NCBI RefSeq assembly: GCF_014203895.1
Contig: NZ_JACHJY010000011.1
Span: 186,001-250,000 of the forward strand
DNA: 64,000 nucleotides
Source of the DNA: Streptomyces nymphaeiformis
GTDB taxonomy: Bacteria > Actinomycetota > Actinomycetes > Streptomycetales > Streptomycetaceae
Reading direction: 5' to 3'
In this document: positions 18,134 to 28,535 of the stretch, piece after piece
Position numbering within the stretch: the stretch's first letter is position 1
How the letters are laid out: every line of letters begins with the position of its first letter
Translations under genes and position numbers: made by a program
Notes under the pieces: model-generated
The model's database searches: none
Told to the model about the DNA's origin: nothing
What the model saw: only the letters and a program-made list of their open reading frames with translations

Positions 18134-19023
18134 GCGTGACCGTACGCGTCCCCGCCAAGGTCAACGTGCAGCTCGCCGTCGGCGCCGCCCGGCCCGACGG
18201 CTTCCACGACCTGGCGAACGTCTTCCTCGCCGTCTCCCTGTACGACGAGGTGACCGCCACCCCCGCCGCCGAGCTCACGATCACCTGCGAGGGCCCGGAC
18301 GCCGACAAGGTGCCGCTGGACCGCACCAACCTGGCCGCGCGCGCCGCCGAGCTGCTCGCCGCCCGGCACGGCATCTCGCCGGACGTGCACCTGCACATCA
18401 AGAAGGACATCCCGGTCGCGGGCGGCATGGCCGGCGGCAGCGCGGACGGCGCGGGCGCGCTGCTCGCCTGCGACAGGCTCTGGGGGCTGGACACCCCGCG
18501 CGAGACGCTCCTCGACATCTGCGCCGAACTCGGCTCCGACGTGCCGTTCAGCCTCGTCGGCGGGGCCGCGCTCGGCACCGGGCGCGGCGAGAAGCTGACG
18601 GAGCTGCCGGTCGGCGGCACGTTCCACTGGGTGTTCGCCGTCGCGGACGGCGGTCTGTCGACCCCGGCGGTGTACGGCGAGTTCGACCGTCTCGCCGAAG
18701 GCGTCGACGTCCCGGAGCCGGCCGCCTCCCCGGCCCTCCTGGAGGCCCTGGCGACCGGCGACACCACCGCCCTCGCCGCCGCCCTCGCCAACGACCTCCA
18801 GGCCCCGGCGCTCTCCCTGCGCCCGTCGCTCGCCGCGACCCTGGCGGCGGGCACGGAGGCGGGTGCCCTCGCGGCGCTGGTCTCCGGCTCGGGCCCGACG
18901 ACGGCGTTCCTGGTGAAGGACGCGGAGACGGCCGCCACGGTCGCCGCCGCCCTCACCGCCTCGGGCACCTGCCGCACGGCACGGACGACGACGTCCCCGG
19001 CCCCGGGCGCGGTCGTTCTTTAG
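18130..19023 (+). CDS. ispE: 4-diphosphocytidyl-2-C-methyl-D-erythritol kinase
   Basis: This 297-residue GHMP kinase phosphorylates the 2-hydroxyl of CDP-methylerythritol in the non-mevalonate isoprenoid pathway. The N-terminus [16 protein letters not shown] is the IspE substrate-site signature; the ATP-binding loop [17 protein letters not shown] is near residues 96-112, and [13 protein letters not shown] near the C-terminus is the third GHMP motif. Start GTG 18130 shares GTGA with the rsmA stop; GTG 18136 is an alternative. It converges with the SMP-30-like gene, overlapping its stop by four nt. Confidence 0.94.
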   Translation: MSVTVRVPAKVNVQLAVGAARPDGFHDLANVFLAVSLYDEVTATPAAELTITCEGPDADKVPLDRTNLAARAAELLAARHGISPDVHLHIKKDIPVAGGMAGGSADGAGALLACDRLWGLDTPRETLLDICAELGSDVPFSLVGGAALGTGRGEKLTELPVGGTFHWVFAVADGGLSTPAVYGEFDRLAEGVDVPEPAASPALLEALATGDTTALAAALANDLQAPALSLRPSLAATLAAGTEAGALAALVSGSGPTTAFLVKDAETAATVAAALTASGTCRTARTTTSPAPGAVVL

Positions 19024-19994
19024 AGCTTGTTCCTGGAGATGCGGGCGAGCAGCAGGTTCGGGTCCGGGTTCGTGGTGTCGAAGAAGGCCGCGCTGTTCAC
19101 GTAGACCGTCTTGGCGCGGACCGCCACCGAGGTCGGGTTGTCGAGGCCGTCCGCCGCCGTGAGGACGGTCCTGTGGGTGCCGTCCGCGCGGACGAGTTCC
19201 AGTTCGTTCACCGTGTTCAGCGCGGCGAGGACCGTGTCGCCGTGGCCCGTGAAGGTGAAGTCGTCGATGCCGGTCAGCCCGATGGCCCTCGTCTCGATCG
19301 GGCCGGCGGTCCGGTCCGGGCCGAACGGGATGCGGAGCAGGGTGCCCTGGGCCGTGTTGGAGACCCAGACGGCGCCGTCGTGGAGCTTGAGGCCGTTGGC
19401 GCCGAAGGGGAGCTGCGGGGAGGGCGCGAGGGCCGCACCCGAGGCCCAGACCGTGGGGGTTCCGCCGTTCAGCGGGATGCTCCACACCTCGCCCCGGTTC
19501 GAGTCGGCGGCGTAGAGGGTGTCGCAGTGCTCGTCGAGGGCGATGCCGTTGGGGAAGGCGTCGGCCGGGAGCTGGGCGATCTGCTCGGGGGTGCCGCCGC
19601 CGGGGGCGATCCGCCAGATGCCGGTCTCGGCGGTGCCGGTGGCGTAGGCGACGTAGAGGGTGCCGTCGTGGGCGCGGGCGATGCCGGCGGCGACGGCGGC
19701 GCCGAGGTTCGGGGTCTGCGGGTTCGCGACGTCGGGGAGCGCGGCGATGGTCTTCCAGACGCCCTGCTTGTTCACGCGGGCGACGGCGTGGGCGAAGGCG
19801 AAGGTGATGTCCGCGGAGCCGTCGGGTTCGAGGGCGATGTTCTCCGGCGTCTGGCCCTTGGCGAAGTCGAAGTGGGCGATGACGCGGGGATCGGACACCG
19901 TCGGGTCGACGGCCGACGCGGGGCCCCCGGCGAGCAGGGTGAGGGCGGTGGTGGCCAGGGCGACGGCGGCCAGGCGGGGGTGTCTCGACGACAT
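19020..19994 (-). CDS. Secreted SMP-30/gluconolactonase-like NHL propeller protein
   Basis: This 324-residue protein begins with a Sec signal peptide (MSSRHPRLAAVALATTALTL, cleavage near ASA-VDP). The mature part is a six-bladed propeller of the SMP-30/NHL kind with repeating GIALDE-, GANGLKLHDGAVWVSN- and GIDDFTFTG-type strands; DGTLYVAYAT and DTLYAADSNRGEVW are the best blade cores. No enzymatic residues can be assigned confidently, so lactonase activity is uncertain. ATG 19994 has GAGGAG 7 nt upstream. It is convergent with ispE. Confidence 0.85.
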   Translation of the reverse strand: MSSRHPRLAAVALATTALTLLAGGPASAVDPTVSDPRVIAHFDFAKGQTPENIALEPDGSADITFAFAHAVARVNKQGVWKTIAALPDVANPQTPNLGAAVAAGIARAHDGTLYVAYATGTAETGIWRIAPGGGTPEQIAQLPADAFPNGIALDEHCDTLYAADSNRGEVWSIPLNGGTPTVWASGAALAPSPQLPFGANGLKLHDGAVWVSNTAQGTLLRIPFGPDRTAGPIETRAIGLTGIDDFTFTGHGDTVLAALNTVNELELVRADGTHRTVLTAADGLDNPTSVAVRAKTVYVNSAAFFDTTNPDPNLLLARISRNKL

Positions 19995-20138
19995 GGGCTT
20001 CTCCTCGTGGGGGGTGTAGAGACCTGAGGAGAGGCTGTCGGGTGGCCGCCCGGGGAGTACGGCAGCCGTGGCCGGGAGGTCGCCCGCGTGGCCGAGGGCT
20101 TGGGACCGGTTGGCAGCGCGGGGCGCCGACGGCCGGGG

Positions 20139-20531
20139 TCAGTCGTCGAGGCGCTCGTCGTCGATGTCCACGGTCACGGTCCCCGGCGGGTAGAGGTCCG
20201 CGCGGTCCGTCAGGATCAGGTCCATGGTGGGGCGATGAGGTGCGGGAAGCGCGGTGTAGAGCGCGTGGCAGACGTCCGGTCCGCCGAAACCGCCGCGCAC
20301 CATCCGTGCCACGGTCACGGAAGCGACCGTGTCGAGCGGGACGACGTCGATGCCGGGCAGCGCGAGCGCCGCGTCGCCCGCGCCCTCGTCCTCGGTCTCG
20401 GCCTGGAGGAGGCAGAGGGCGGGTACCTGGAGGTGGCGGAACGGCGAAGCGGCCGCGTTGTCGGCGACACGCTGGAGCTTCCGGTGGCCGCGAGCGAGAG
20501 CCAGTACGGCGGAGGTGTCGAGGATGATCAC
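20139..20531 (-). CDS. PIN-domain toxin (VapC-like)
   Basis: This 130-residue protein has the PIN-domain layout: ILDTSAVLAL at the N-terminus with acidic residue D5, then E45 in LLQAE, D86 in GFGGPDVCHALYTA and D109 in LILTDRAD. These four acids would bind the catalytic metal of an RNase. Its ATG overlaps the stop of the upstream antitoxin gene by four nt (ATGA), the hallmark of a co-translated type II toxin-antitoxin pair. The middle of the protein diverges from textbook VapC, so target specificity is unknown. Confidence 0.82.
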   Translation of the reverse strand: MIILDTSAVLALARGHRKLQRVADNAAASPFRHLQVPALCLLQAETEDEGAGDAALALPGIDVVPLDTVASVTVARMVRGGFGGPDVCHALYTALPAPHRPTMDLILTDRADLYPPGTVTVDIDDERLDD

Positions 20532-20815
20532 GCCGCCGTGTCTCCGAGGGCCCTGCGGGCGTTCGCGGCGGCGATCTCGTAGACCTTGTCCAGCGCGTTC
20601 GGAGTCGCGTCGAACTCCTCGTCGGTGAGGGTGGAGTGCATCCGCTCGCGCATGATCCGCCGGCTCTCGGCCACCTTCTCCCGTGCCTGCGCGGCGGTGA
20701 GCTGGGTCGCGGCCAGTTCGGTGACGAGCGCTCCTATCGTGGTGCCCCGCTCACGGGCCAGCGAGGCGAGATGATCGCGAGTGGTGTCCGGCACCTTGAT
20801 GGTGGAGTCAGCCAT
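20528..20815 (-). CDS. Antitoxin, ribbon-helix-helix type (VapB-like)
   Basis: This 95-residue protein starts with a short beta strand STIKVPDTTRDHLASLARERG and helix region typical of ribbon-helix-helix (Arc/MetJ) DNA-binding antitoxins; the C-terminal part (about residues 50-95) would wrap the toxin. ATG 20815 is preferred; the in-frame codon at 20830 would lie inside the operator palindrome. It is the first gene of the pair and likely represses its own promoter through the repeats at 20824-20853. Confidence 0.82.
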   Translation of the reverse strand: MADSTIKVPDTTRDHLASLARERGTTIGALVTELAATQLTAAQAREKVAESRRIMRERMHSTLTDEEFDATPNALDKVYEIAAANARRALGDTAA

Positions 20816-20823
20816 ACGACGAT

Positions 20824-20853
20824 GGTACACCGCTGGTGTACCGGAGGTGTACC
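20824..20853. promoter_or_regulatory. Antitoxin operator: three phased half-sites
   Basis: GGTACACC (20824-20831) and GGTGTACC (20835-20842) form a perfect inverted repeat with a 3-nt spacer, and a second GGTGTACC follows at 20846-20853. The three half-sites are spaced exactly 11 bp, one helical turn, which suits cooperative binding of ribbon-helix-helix dimers. The element lies 9 nt upstream of the antitoxin ATG and upstream of the divergent ABC-F gene, so it may influence both. Confidence 0.7.
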
Positions 20854-20908
20854 GGCGGTGGCGCGACGTACCCTAGGACGTCGATCGATCCCCCGTACAG
20901 GAGTCAAC

Positions 20909-22714
<1,806 letters not shown>

Positions 22715-22754
22715 GCGTCGTTCGCGTCCGCGACGCATAACGAGGGCATCACAG

Positions 22755-22797
22755 GCCGGTCCTCCCTTGGGTACAAGGGGCGGACCGGTCGCTTTTG
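22755..22797 (+). terminator. Hairpin terminator after the ABC-F gene
   Basis: CCGGTCC (22756-22762) pairs with GGACCGG (22782-22788), with an inner CCCTTG/CAAGGG stem and GGTA loop, followed by GCTTTTGC. It lies 40 nt after the ABC-F stop and about 60 nt before the next gene. Confidence 0.7.
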
Positions 22798-22852
22798 CGC
22801 CATCGCGTGAGTGGTAGAAAGAAAACCCGTTCACGTCAAGGGGGAACCGCTG

Positions 22853-24700
22853 ATGACCCAGCCGCCCAGCAACCAGCCGCCGGGGGGCTTCGGAGCCCCT
22901 CAGGACCCGAACCAGGGCGCCGGCCAGGGCATGCCGCCCGTGCCGCCGGTCCCGCCGCAGGCTCCGCAGACGCCGCCCGCGCCGCAGACCCCGCCGGCGG
23001 CCGCGCCGGGACCGTACGGACAGGCGCCGCAGCCCGGTTACGGCTACCCGCAGCAGGGCCAGCCGGGCCCGTACGGCCAGCCGGGCCAGCCCGGCCAGCC
23101 CGGTCCCTACGGTCAGCCGGGTCAGCCCGGTCCGTACGGCCAGCAGCAGCCCTACGGCTACCCGCAGCAGGGCCAGCCCGGTCCGTACGGTCAGCAGCAG
23201 AACCCCTACGGCGGCTACCCCGCCCCGACCCCGCCGCCGGCCCCCGGCGGCGGCGGCCCGTTCAAGGGCCGGACCGGAATCGTCGCGGGCGTGGCAGCCG
23301 CGGCCGTCCTGGTCGCCGCCGTCACGACCTGGGCCGTCGTCGGCGGGGACGACGACAAGGACCCGGTCGCGAAGCCCACCTCCACCGCGACCGCCACCGG
23401 CGGGCCCAAGCCCACCGAGTCGGTGGACCAGGGCGACGGCTCGGGCGACGGCGCCAAGGACGGTGACGAGGACCTCAACGCGGGCCGTCAGGCCGGCGAG
23501 GCGAAGGTCGACTGGCTGCTGAAGAACGACGTCGACCTGCCCCGCAACGGCTCCGACGTCTTCGGCCCGTGGATCGTCGGCGACACCGTCGTGAAGGCGA
23601 TGTACAAGGGCATCGACGGCTTCGCCCTGGGCGACGGCACGCGCAAGTGGCACGTGGACGTGCCGTTCGAGCTGTGCGCCGTCCCGCCGGAGCCCGCCGC
23701 CGACGGCTCCATGGTCTTCGGGTACGCCGAGAGCGCCAAGGACGGCGCCAAGTGCACCAACCTGCAGAAGATCGACCTCAAGACCGGCAAGGCCGGCTGG
23801 AAGAAGGCCGTCCCGAAGGCCACGGGCCTCTTCGCCTTCGACGACAACACCCTGGCCATCAGCGGCAACACGGTCACCGCCGCCGGTTCCAGCAGCGCGT
23901 ACGGCTTCTCGCTCGCCGACGGCCACCAGCTCTTCAAGGGCGCCGACACCGGCTGCAAGCCCTTCGCGTACGCGGGCGGCAGCAAGCTGATCGCCGCCAT
24001 GAACTGCCCGTCGGGCAGCACGACCAAGAAGATCCAGGCGGTCGGCCAGGTCGACCCCAACACGGGCAAGCCGAAGTTCACCTTCCAGCTGGAGGCGAAC
24101 TGGGAGGTCGACAAGGTCTACTCGGTCGACCCGCTGGTCGTCTCGGCCACCCAGCGCGAGCAGAAGAAGTGGACGATCTTCTCGCTCGACGCCAACGGCC
24201 GGCTCCGCTCCACGATCCAGGGCGGCAACGACAAGTTCGCGCCCTCGTGCGGCGGCAGCTTCGTCATCTTCGGCAAGAACCTCCAGGGCTGCACGGGTGT
24301 CGCGGCCGACGCGAACACCTTCTACATGTCGACCGAGACCGACTACGGCAAGACGAACGAGGTCGTCGCCTACGACCTGAAGACCGGCAAGGCCAAGTGG
24401 CGTGCCAAGGCGCCCGAGGGGCGGAAGGTGACCCCGCTGCGCATGGAGGGCTCCGACGTCCTGCTGTACATGCAGACCACGTACGACAAGGGCGGTGCCG
24501 TCGCGACCCTCGCCCCGACCGGTGGCGCGCCGAAGATCCTGCTCCAGCACCCGGCCTCGACCTCCGAGATCGAGTCGAGCTTCTACAGCCCGGGTTACGC
24601 CTACGGCAGCGGCACCTTCGTGGTGGCGGCCGGGCGTGTGTCGGCGTCCAACGACAAGGAAGAGATGCAGGTCAAGACGATGATGGCCTTCAGCAAGTGA
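22853..24700 (+). CDS. Membrane protein with PQQ-type beta-propeller, Pro/Gln-rich tail
   Basis: This 615-residue protein begins with about 140 residues of low-complexity Pro/Gly/Gln/Tyr sequence (repeats of GQPGPYGQ, PQQGQPG). One transmembrane helix follows (TGIVAGVAAAAVLVAAVTTWAVV, about residues 142-165), and then a large extracytoplasmic domain with PQQ-type propeller strands such as GFALGDGTRKWHVDVPF, IDLKTGKAGWKKAVPK and AYDLKTGKAKWRAKAP. It has no catalytic signature. ATG 22853 follows AAGGGGGAAC. A similar gene starts 14 nt after its stop, so the two form an operon. A sensing or surface-scaffolding role is inference. Confidence 0.85.
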   Translation: MTQPPSNQPPGGFGAPQDPNQGAGQGMPPVPPVPPQAPQTPPAPQTPPAAAPGPYGQAPQPGYGYPQQGQPGPYGQPGQPGQPGPYGQPGQPGPYGQQQPYGYPQQGQPGPYGQQQNPYGGYPAPTPPPAPGGGGPFKGRTGIVAGVAAAAVLVAAVTTWAVVGGDDDKDPVAKPTSTATATGGPKPTESVDQGDGSGDGAKDGDEDLNAGRQAGEAKVDWLLKNDVDLPRNGSDVFGPWIVGDTVVKAMYKGIDGFALGDGTRKWHVDVPFELCAVPPEPAADGSMVFGYAESAKDGAKCTNLQKIDLKTGKAGWKKAVPKATGLFAFDDNTLAISGNTVTAAGSSSAYGFSLADGHQLFKGADTGCKPFAYAGGSKLIAAMNCPSGSTTKKIQAVGQVDPNTGKPKFTFQLEANWEVDKVYSVDPLVVSATQREQKKWTIFSLDANGRLRSTIQGGNDKFAPSCGGSFVIFGKNLQGCTGVAADANTFYMSTETDYGKTNEVVAYDLKTGKAKWRAKAPEGRKVTPLRMEGSDVLLYMQTTYDKGGAVATLAPTGGAPKILLQHPASTSEIESSFYSPGYAYGSGTFVVAAGRVSASNDKEEMQVKTMMAFSK

Positions 24701-24713
24701 GGTACGCGGACCG

Positions 24714-26528
24714 ATGACGCAGCCACCCCCGCCCCCGCCGAACCAGCCCCCGGACCCGAGGGGCGGATTCGGCGCGCCGACGCCCCCGCCGCCGCAGCAG
24801 CCGGAGCCGGGTTACGGATACCCGCAGCAGCCGCCGGCCGCCCCCCAGCCCGAGCCGGGGTACGGATACCCTCAGCAGGCGCCGCAGCAGCCGTACGGCT
24901 ACCCGACCGCGCCGCAGCAGCCGCAGCAGCCCCAGCAGTACGGCTACCCGGCCCAGCCACAGCAGCCGGGCCAGCCCCCGTACGGCTACCCGGCCCAGCC
25001 GCAGCAGCCCTACGGCCACCCGCAGCAGACCGTCGCGGCTCCGGCCGTGTCCGGCGGCAAGAAGCTGTCGGCGCAGCTGCAGATCGTCATCGCGGCGGTC
25101 GTCGCCGTCGTCCTGATCGTCGGCATCGGCATCTGGTACGCCAACTCCGGTGACGGCGGCGACGAGGCCAAGGGCACGGGCGGCACCTCGCAGGGCTCCA
25201 CCGGCGGCGACACCGGCGGCAAGGGCATCGGCGGCGGTGGCAAGGAGAAGGTCCCGGCGAACACCAAGGCGAAGGTGTCCTTCCTGGTCGGGGAGCCGAA
25301 GGTCGCGGACGTCACGGACGTCGCCGGTTCCTTCATCACCGACAAGGCGTTCGTGAAGCCGGGCGTGAACTCGCTCGTCGCCTACGACCTGGACAAGGGC
25401 AACGTCCTGTGGACGCTGCCGCTGACCGGTCAGATCTGCGGCACTTCGCGGCACGTCACCGCGGACAACAAGGCCCCGATCCTCTTCGAGGCCGCCAAGC
25501 GCGTCGCGCCGCGCTACTACCAGCAGTGCACCGAGGTCGGCGTCGTCGACCTGAACACCGGCAAGCTGCTGTGGTCGACCTCCGTCACCGGCGGTTCCGC
25601 GGGCGACGCGAAGGCCCGGTTCGGCGAGGTCACGCTCAGCGGGACGACCGTCGCGGCCGGCGGCACCGACGGCGGCGCCGCCTTCGACCTCGCCAACGGC
25701 AACCCGCGCTGGAAGCCGCAGGCCAACGACCAGAACTGCTACGACATGGGGTACGGCGGCGGCGAGGGCCTCGTCGCGGTCCGCAAGTGCGGTCAGTACG
25801 ACAACCCGAACGTGCTGATCCAGAACCTCAACCCGACGACGGGCGCCCCGCTCTCGCAGTTCAAGATGCCGCCCGGCGTGAAGTACGCCTCGGTCGTCTC
25901 CACGAAGCCGCTGGTCGTCGCGACCGACATCGGCGACAGCTCCGGTGACGGCAGCGGCATCACGGACTTCTTCTCGATCGACGAGAAGACCGGGAAGCTG
26001 AAGGCGAAGATCACGGCGGACCCGGAGCAGTACGCGGCCCGCTGCCGCCCGACCGAGGTCGAGTCCTGCCAGCAGGCGCTCGTCGGCAACGGCCGGCTGT
26101 ACCTGCCGACCGAGGAGCACGAGGGCAGCACCGGCGAGTACGGCGACGAGACGAACGAGATCATCGGCTTCGACCTGACCACCGGGCGCACGGTGCCGGA
26201 GAAGGCCGACGCCGGCGACAAGTACACGTTCGTCCCGCTGCGGATGGACGGCGGCAACCTCATCGCCTACAAGGAGCCCCCCTACAACCAGGGCGGCCGG
26301 ATCGTCTCGGTCGACGGCGGCACGATGAAGGAGACGCTCCTCCTGGAGAACCCGGCGAACAAGTCGCTGAACAACCCCGAGTCGAGCTTCAGCCTGAACG
26401 GCGCCGAACTCCTCTACCAGAACGGGCGGTTCTTCATCTCGGAGAACATGGTCAGCAAGCCGCGGGAGAACCCCGGGCCCAACGACATCAAGGAGTACCT
26501 GATCGCCTCCTGGTCCGTCGGGCACTGA
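24714..26528 (+). CDS. Membrane protein with PQQ-type beta-propeller, Pro/Gln-rich tail
   Basis: This 604-residue paralogue of the preceding gene has the same plan. A Pro/Gln/Tyr-rich cytoplasmic tail of about 110 residues with PYGYP and PQQP repeats precedes a transmembrane helix (QIVIAAVVAVVLIVGIGIWYA, about residues 122-142) and a Gly/Thr-rich linker with GGKGIGGGGKEK. The outer PQQ propeller contains AYDLDKGNVLWTLPL, VDLNTGKLLWSTSV and GFDLTTGRTVP. Cys residues in the propeller (ICGTS, QQCTE, QNCYD, KCGQY, RCRPTEVESC) could form disulfides outside the membrane. It is co-transcribed with the upstream gene and followed by a strong terminator. Confidence 0.85.
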   Translation: MTQPPPPPPNQPPDPRGGFGAPTPPPPQQPEPGYGYPQQPPAAPQPEPGYGYPQQAPQQPYGYPTAPQQPQQPQQYGYPAQPQQPGQPPYGYPAQPQQPYGHPQQTVAAPAVSGGKKLSAQLQIVIAAVVAVVLIVGIGIWYANSGDGGDEAKGTGGTSQGSTGGDTGGKGIGGGGKEKVPANTKAKVSFLVGEPKVADVTDVAGSFITDKAFVKPGVNSLVAYDLDKGNVLWTLPLTGQICGTSRHVTADNKAPILFEAAKRVAPRYYQQCTEVGVVDLNTGKLLWSTSVTGGSAGDAKARFGEVTLSGTTVAAGGTDGGAAFDLANGNPRWKPQANDQNCYDMGYGGGEGLVAVRKCGQYDNPNVLIQNLNPTTGAPLSQFKMPPGVKYASVVSTKPLVVATDIGDSSGDGSGITDFFSIDEKTGKLKAKITADPEQYAARCRPTEVESCQQALVGNGRLYLPTEEHEGSTGEYGDETNEIIGFDLTTGRTVPEKADAGDKYTFVPLRMDGGNLIAYKEPPYNQGGRIVSVDGGTMKETLLLENPANKSLNNPESSFSLNGAELLYQNGRFFISENMVSKPRENPGPNDIKEYLIASWSVGH

Positions 26529-26553
26529 CGCGCGCTGACGACCCGCACGACCC

Positions 26554-26587
26554 CGTGGGCCCCTCCGGTGATCCGGAGGGGCCCACG
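26554..26587 (+). terminator. Hairpin terminator after the PQQ-propeller operon
   Basis: A near-perfect palindrome with arms CGTGGGCCCCTCCGG and CCGGAGGGGCCCACG and a TGAT loop lies 26 nt after the stop at 26528. No long T run follows, as is usual in Streptomyces. Confidence 0.75.
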
Positions 26588-26671
26588 CGCATGTCGGCGG
26601 CCGGGGCGGGGGAGCGTGTAGCTTGCCGGTTTCAGGCCGCCGGGGCGTCCGGCCGGTCAGGAGGAGGGGGG

Positions 26672-27364
26672 ATGACCGGGATGGGCGTACGCCTCGTGGT
26701 GGTGGACGACCACCGCCTGCTCGCGGAGGCGCTCGCCTCGGCGCTGAAGCTGCGCGGGCACCGGGTGCTCGCGGCGGCCGCGCCGGTGGCGGGGGCCGCG
26801 GAGCTGGTGGTGAGCCGGGCGCCGGAGGTCTGTCTCCTGGGCACCGCGGCGCCGGACGCGCCGGGGACCTTCGACCCGGTCGTACGGATCAAACGGGAGC
26901 GGCCGCAGGTGGCCGTCGTGGTGCTCGGCCCGGTGCCGTCGCCGCGCGGGATCGCGGCGGCGTTCGCGGCCGGGGCCTCGGGGTACGTCCGGCACGACGA
27001 GCGCATCGAGGGCGTCGAGCGCGCCCTGGTGAAGGCGCGGGCGGGGGAGCCGGCGGTGGCGCCGCAGCTGCTCCAGGGGGCCTTCGCGGAGCTGCTGCAC
27101 CCCTCGGCGCAGCCGGACGACGAGGCGCAGCGCCTCCTGCGGCTGCTCACGCAGCGGGAGGTGGAGGTCCTCGTGCGGGTCGCGGAGGGCGAGGACACCC
27201 GGCTGATCGCGGCCGGGATGGGGATCGCGCCGAGCACGGCGCGGACGCACGTGCAGCGGGTCCTGATGAAGCTGGGGGTCGGTTCGCGCCTGGAGGCGGC
27301 GGCGCTCGCCGCGCGTACGGGGCTGCTCGACCGGGCGCTGCCGGGACCCCGCGGCCCGCACTGA
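26672..27364 (+). CDS. Orphan LuxR-type response regulator with degenerate receiver
   Basis: This 230-residue protein has an N-terminal receiver-like domain (residues about 5-125) and a C-terminal LuxR/NarL HTH (about 165-230, LTQREVEVLVRVAEG then STARTHVQRVLMKLG). The acidic pair DD at residues 12-13 is kept, but the phosphoacceptor Asp is replaced by Gly in VCLLGTAAP (about residue 57), the conserved Thr/Ser is Gly in VVVLGPV, and the conserved Lys is His in YVRHDE. It is therefore a pseudo-receiver, probably phosphorylation-independent. No histidine kinase is adjacent. ATG 26672 follows GGAGGGGGG. It sits immediately upstream of galTEK on the same strand. Confidence 0.85.
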   Translation: MTGMGVRLVVVDDHRLLAEALASALKLRGHRVLAAAAPVAGAAELVVSRAPEVCLLGTAAPDAPGTFDPVVRIKRERPQVAVVVLGPVPSPRGIAAAFAAGASGYVRHDERIEGVERALVKARAGEPAVAPQLLQGAFAELLHPSAQPDDEAQRLLRLLTQREVEVLVRVAEGEDTRLIAAGMGIAPSTARTHVQRVLMKLGVGSRLEAAALAARTGLLDRALPGPRGPH

Positions 27365-27383
27365 GGTCGAGGATGCTCGTCCG

Positions 27384-27412
27384 GCCGGCCCCGTCCGTGT
27401 GAGGGGGCCGGC
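27384..27412 (+). terminator. Candidate hairpin terminator before galT
   Basis: GCCGGCCCC (27384-27392) pairs with GGGGCCGGC (27404-27412) across an 11-nt loop, directly after the response regulator stop. It would separate that gene from the gal promoter region. Confidence 0.55.
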
Positions 27413-27417
27413 TTCGC

Positions 27418-27470
27418 CATTGACGGTGATGTTCGAATGTGGTTTTTTGTGCGTGGTTCTGTTTGGTTGG
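27418..27470 (+). promoter_or_regulatory. gal operon promoter/operator region with TGGTT repeats
   Basis: A relatively T-rich island in otherwise GC-rich DNA lies 22-75 nt before the galT GTG. It contains TTGACG (27420-27425) as a possible -35 and the pentamer TGGTT three times (27440-27444, 27454-27458, 27464-27468). In S. lividans/S. coelicolor the gal operon promoter galP1 is known to be galactose-regulated through repeated hexamers; whether these repeats are the same operator is inference. Confidence 0.45.
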
Positions 27471-27491
27471 TCCTGCCCGGAGGGCACCCCC

Positions 27492-28535
27492 GTGAAGAAG
27501 ACCGTCACCACGCTCGCCGACGGGCGCGAGCTGATCTACTACGACACGCGCGACGACCTCGTCCGCACCGCCGTCGACCCGCGCCCCCTCACCCCCGTCG
27601 TCTCCCGCTCCGAGATCCGGTACGACGAGCTCACCGGCGACCGCGTCGCCGTCGCCTCGCACCGGCAGGCCCGCACCTACCACCCGCCGGCCGACGCCTG
27701 CCCGCTCTGCCCCGCCCGGGACGGCCGCGAGAGCGAGGTCCCCGAGGAGAGCTACGAGGTCGTGGTCTTCGAGAACCGCTTCCCCTCCCTCTCCGGCGGC
27801 GTCGGCCGCTGCGAGGTCGTCTGCTTCACCGACGACCACACCGACTCCTTCGCCGACCTCACCGAGGAGCGCGCCGCGCTCGTCCTCGACGCCTGGACCG
27901 ACCGGACCGCCGCGCTCGCCGCCCTGCCCGGAGTCGAACAGGTCTACTGCTTCGAGAACCGCGGCGCGGAGATCGGCGTCACGCTGCCCCACGCGCACGG
28001 CCAGATCTACGCCTTCCCGTACGTCACGCCCCGCACGGCCGCCATGCGTCGCCGCGCCGACGAGCACCGCGCGGCGACCGGCCGGAACCTCTTCGACGAC
28101 GTCGTCGCCCGCGAACGCGCCGACGGCGAGCGGGTGGTCCTGGAGACCGAGCACTGGATCGCCTTCGTGCCGTACGCCGCCCACTGGCCGTACGAGGTCC
28201 ACCTCCACCCCAAGCGCCGGGTGCCCGACCTGCTCGCCCTCGACGCCGCCGCGCGCACAGAGTGCGCACAGGTCTACCTGGAACTCTTGAGGCGCTTCGA
28301 CCGGATCTTCGGCCCGGACGAGCCGCCGACGCCCTACATCGCCGCCTGGCACCAGGCGCCGTTCACGGACGAGCGGCGCGAGGACTTCGGACTGCACCTG
28401 GAGCTTTTCACCGTCCGACGGGCCTCTGGCAAGCTGAAGTTCCTCGCGGGCACCGAGTCCGGCATGGGTGCGTTCATGAACGACATCCGGCCGGAGGACG
28501 CGGCCCGACGACTCCGAGAGGTGGCAAGCGCATGA
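27492..28535 (+). CDS. galT: Galactose-1-phosphate uridylyltransferase
   Basis: This 347-residue HIT-superfamily enzyme exchanges UMP between UDP-glucose and galactose-1-phosphate in the Leloir pathway. The zinc/structural site CPLCPAR is near residue 71, and the nucleophile motif is [12 protein letters not shown] near residue 165, where the second His of HAH carries the [14 protein letters not shown] and [12 protein letters not shown] are further GalT signatures. GTG 27492 with GGAGG upstream is chosen; a longer in-frame version from 27429 would include the promoter region. galE overlaps its stop by four nt. Confidence 0.94.
   Translation: MKKTVTTLADGRELIYYDTRDDLVRTAVDPRPLTPVVSRSEIRYDELTGDRVAVASHRQARTYHPPADACPLCPARDGRESEVPEESYEVVVFENRFPSLSGGVGRCEVVCFTDDHTDSFADLTEERAALVLDAWTDRTAALAALPGVEQVYCFENRGAEIGVTLPHAHGQIYAFPYVTPRTAAMRRRADEHRAATGRNLFDDVVARERADGERVVLETEHWIAFVPYAAHWPYEVHLHPKRRVPDLLALDAAARTECAQVYLELLRRFDRIFGPDEPPTPYIAAWHQAPFTDERREDFGLHLELFTVRRASGKLKFLAGTESGMGAFMNDIRPEDAARRLREVASA

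Noticed and set aside
22960-23230. Possible collagen-like or CRISPR-like repeat from the repeated PYGQ coding units
   Set aside because: The repeats are irregular codon-level repeats of a disordered protein tail, without spacers or direct-repeat structure.
24690-26525. A 611-codon antisense open frame over the second PQQ-propeller gene
   Set aside because: No start context, no homology character, wrong codon-position GC pattern.
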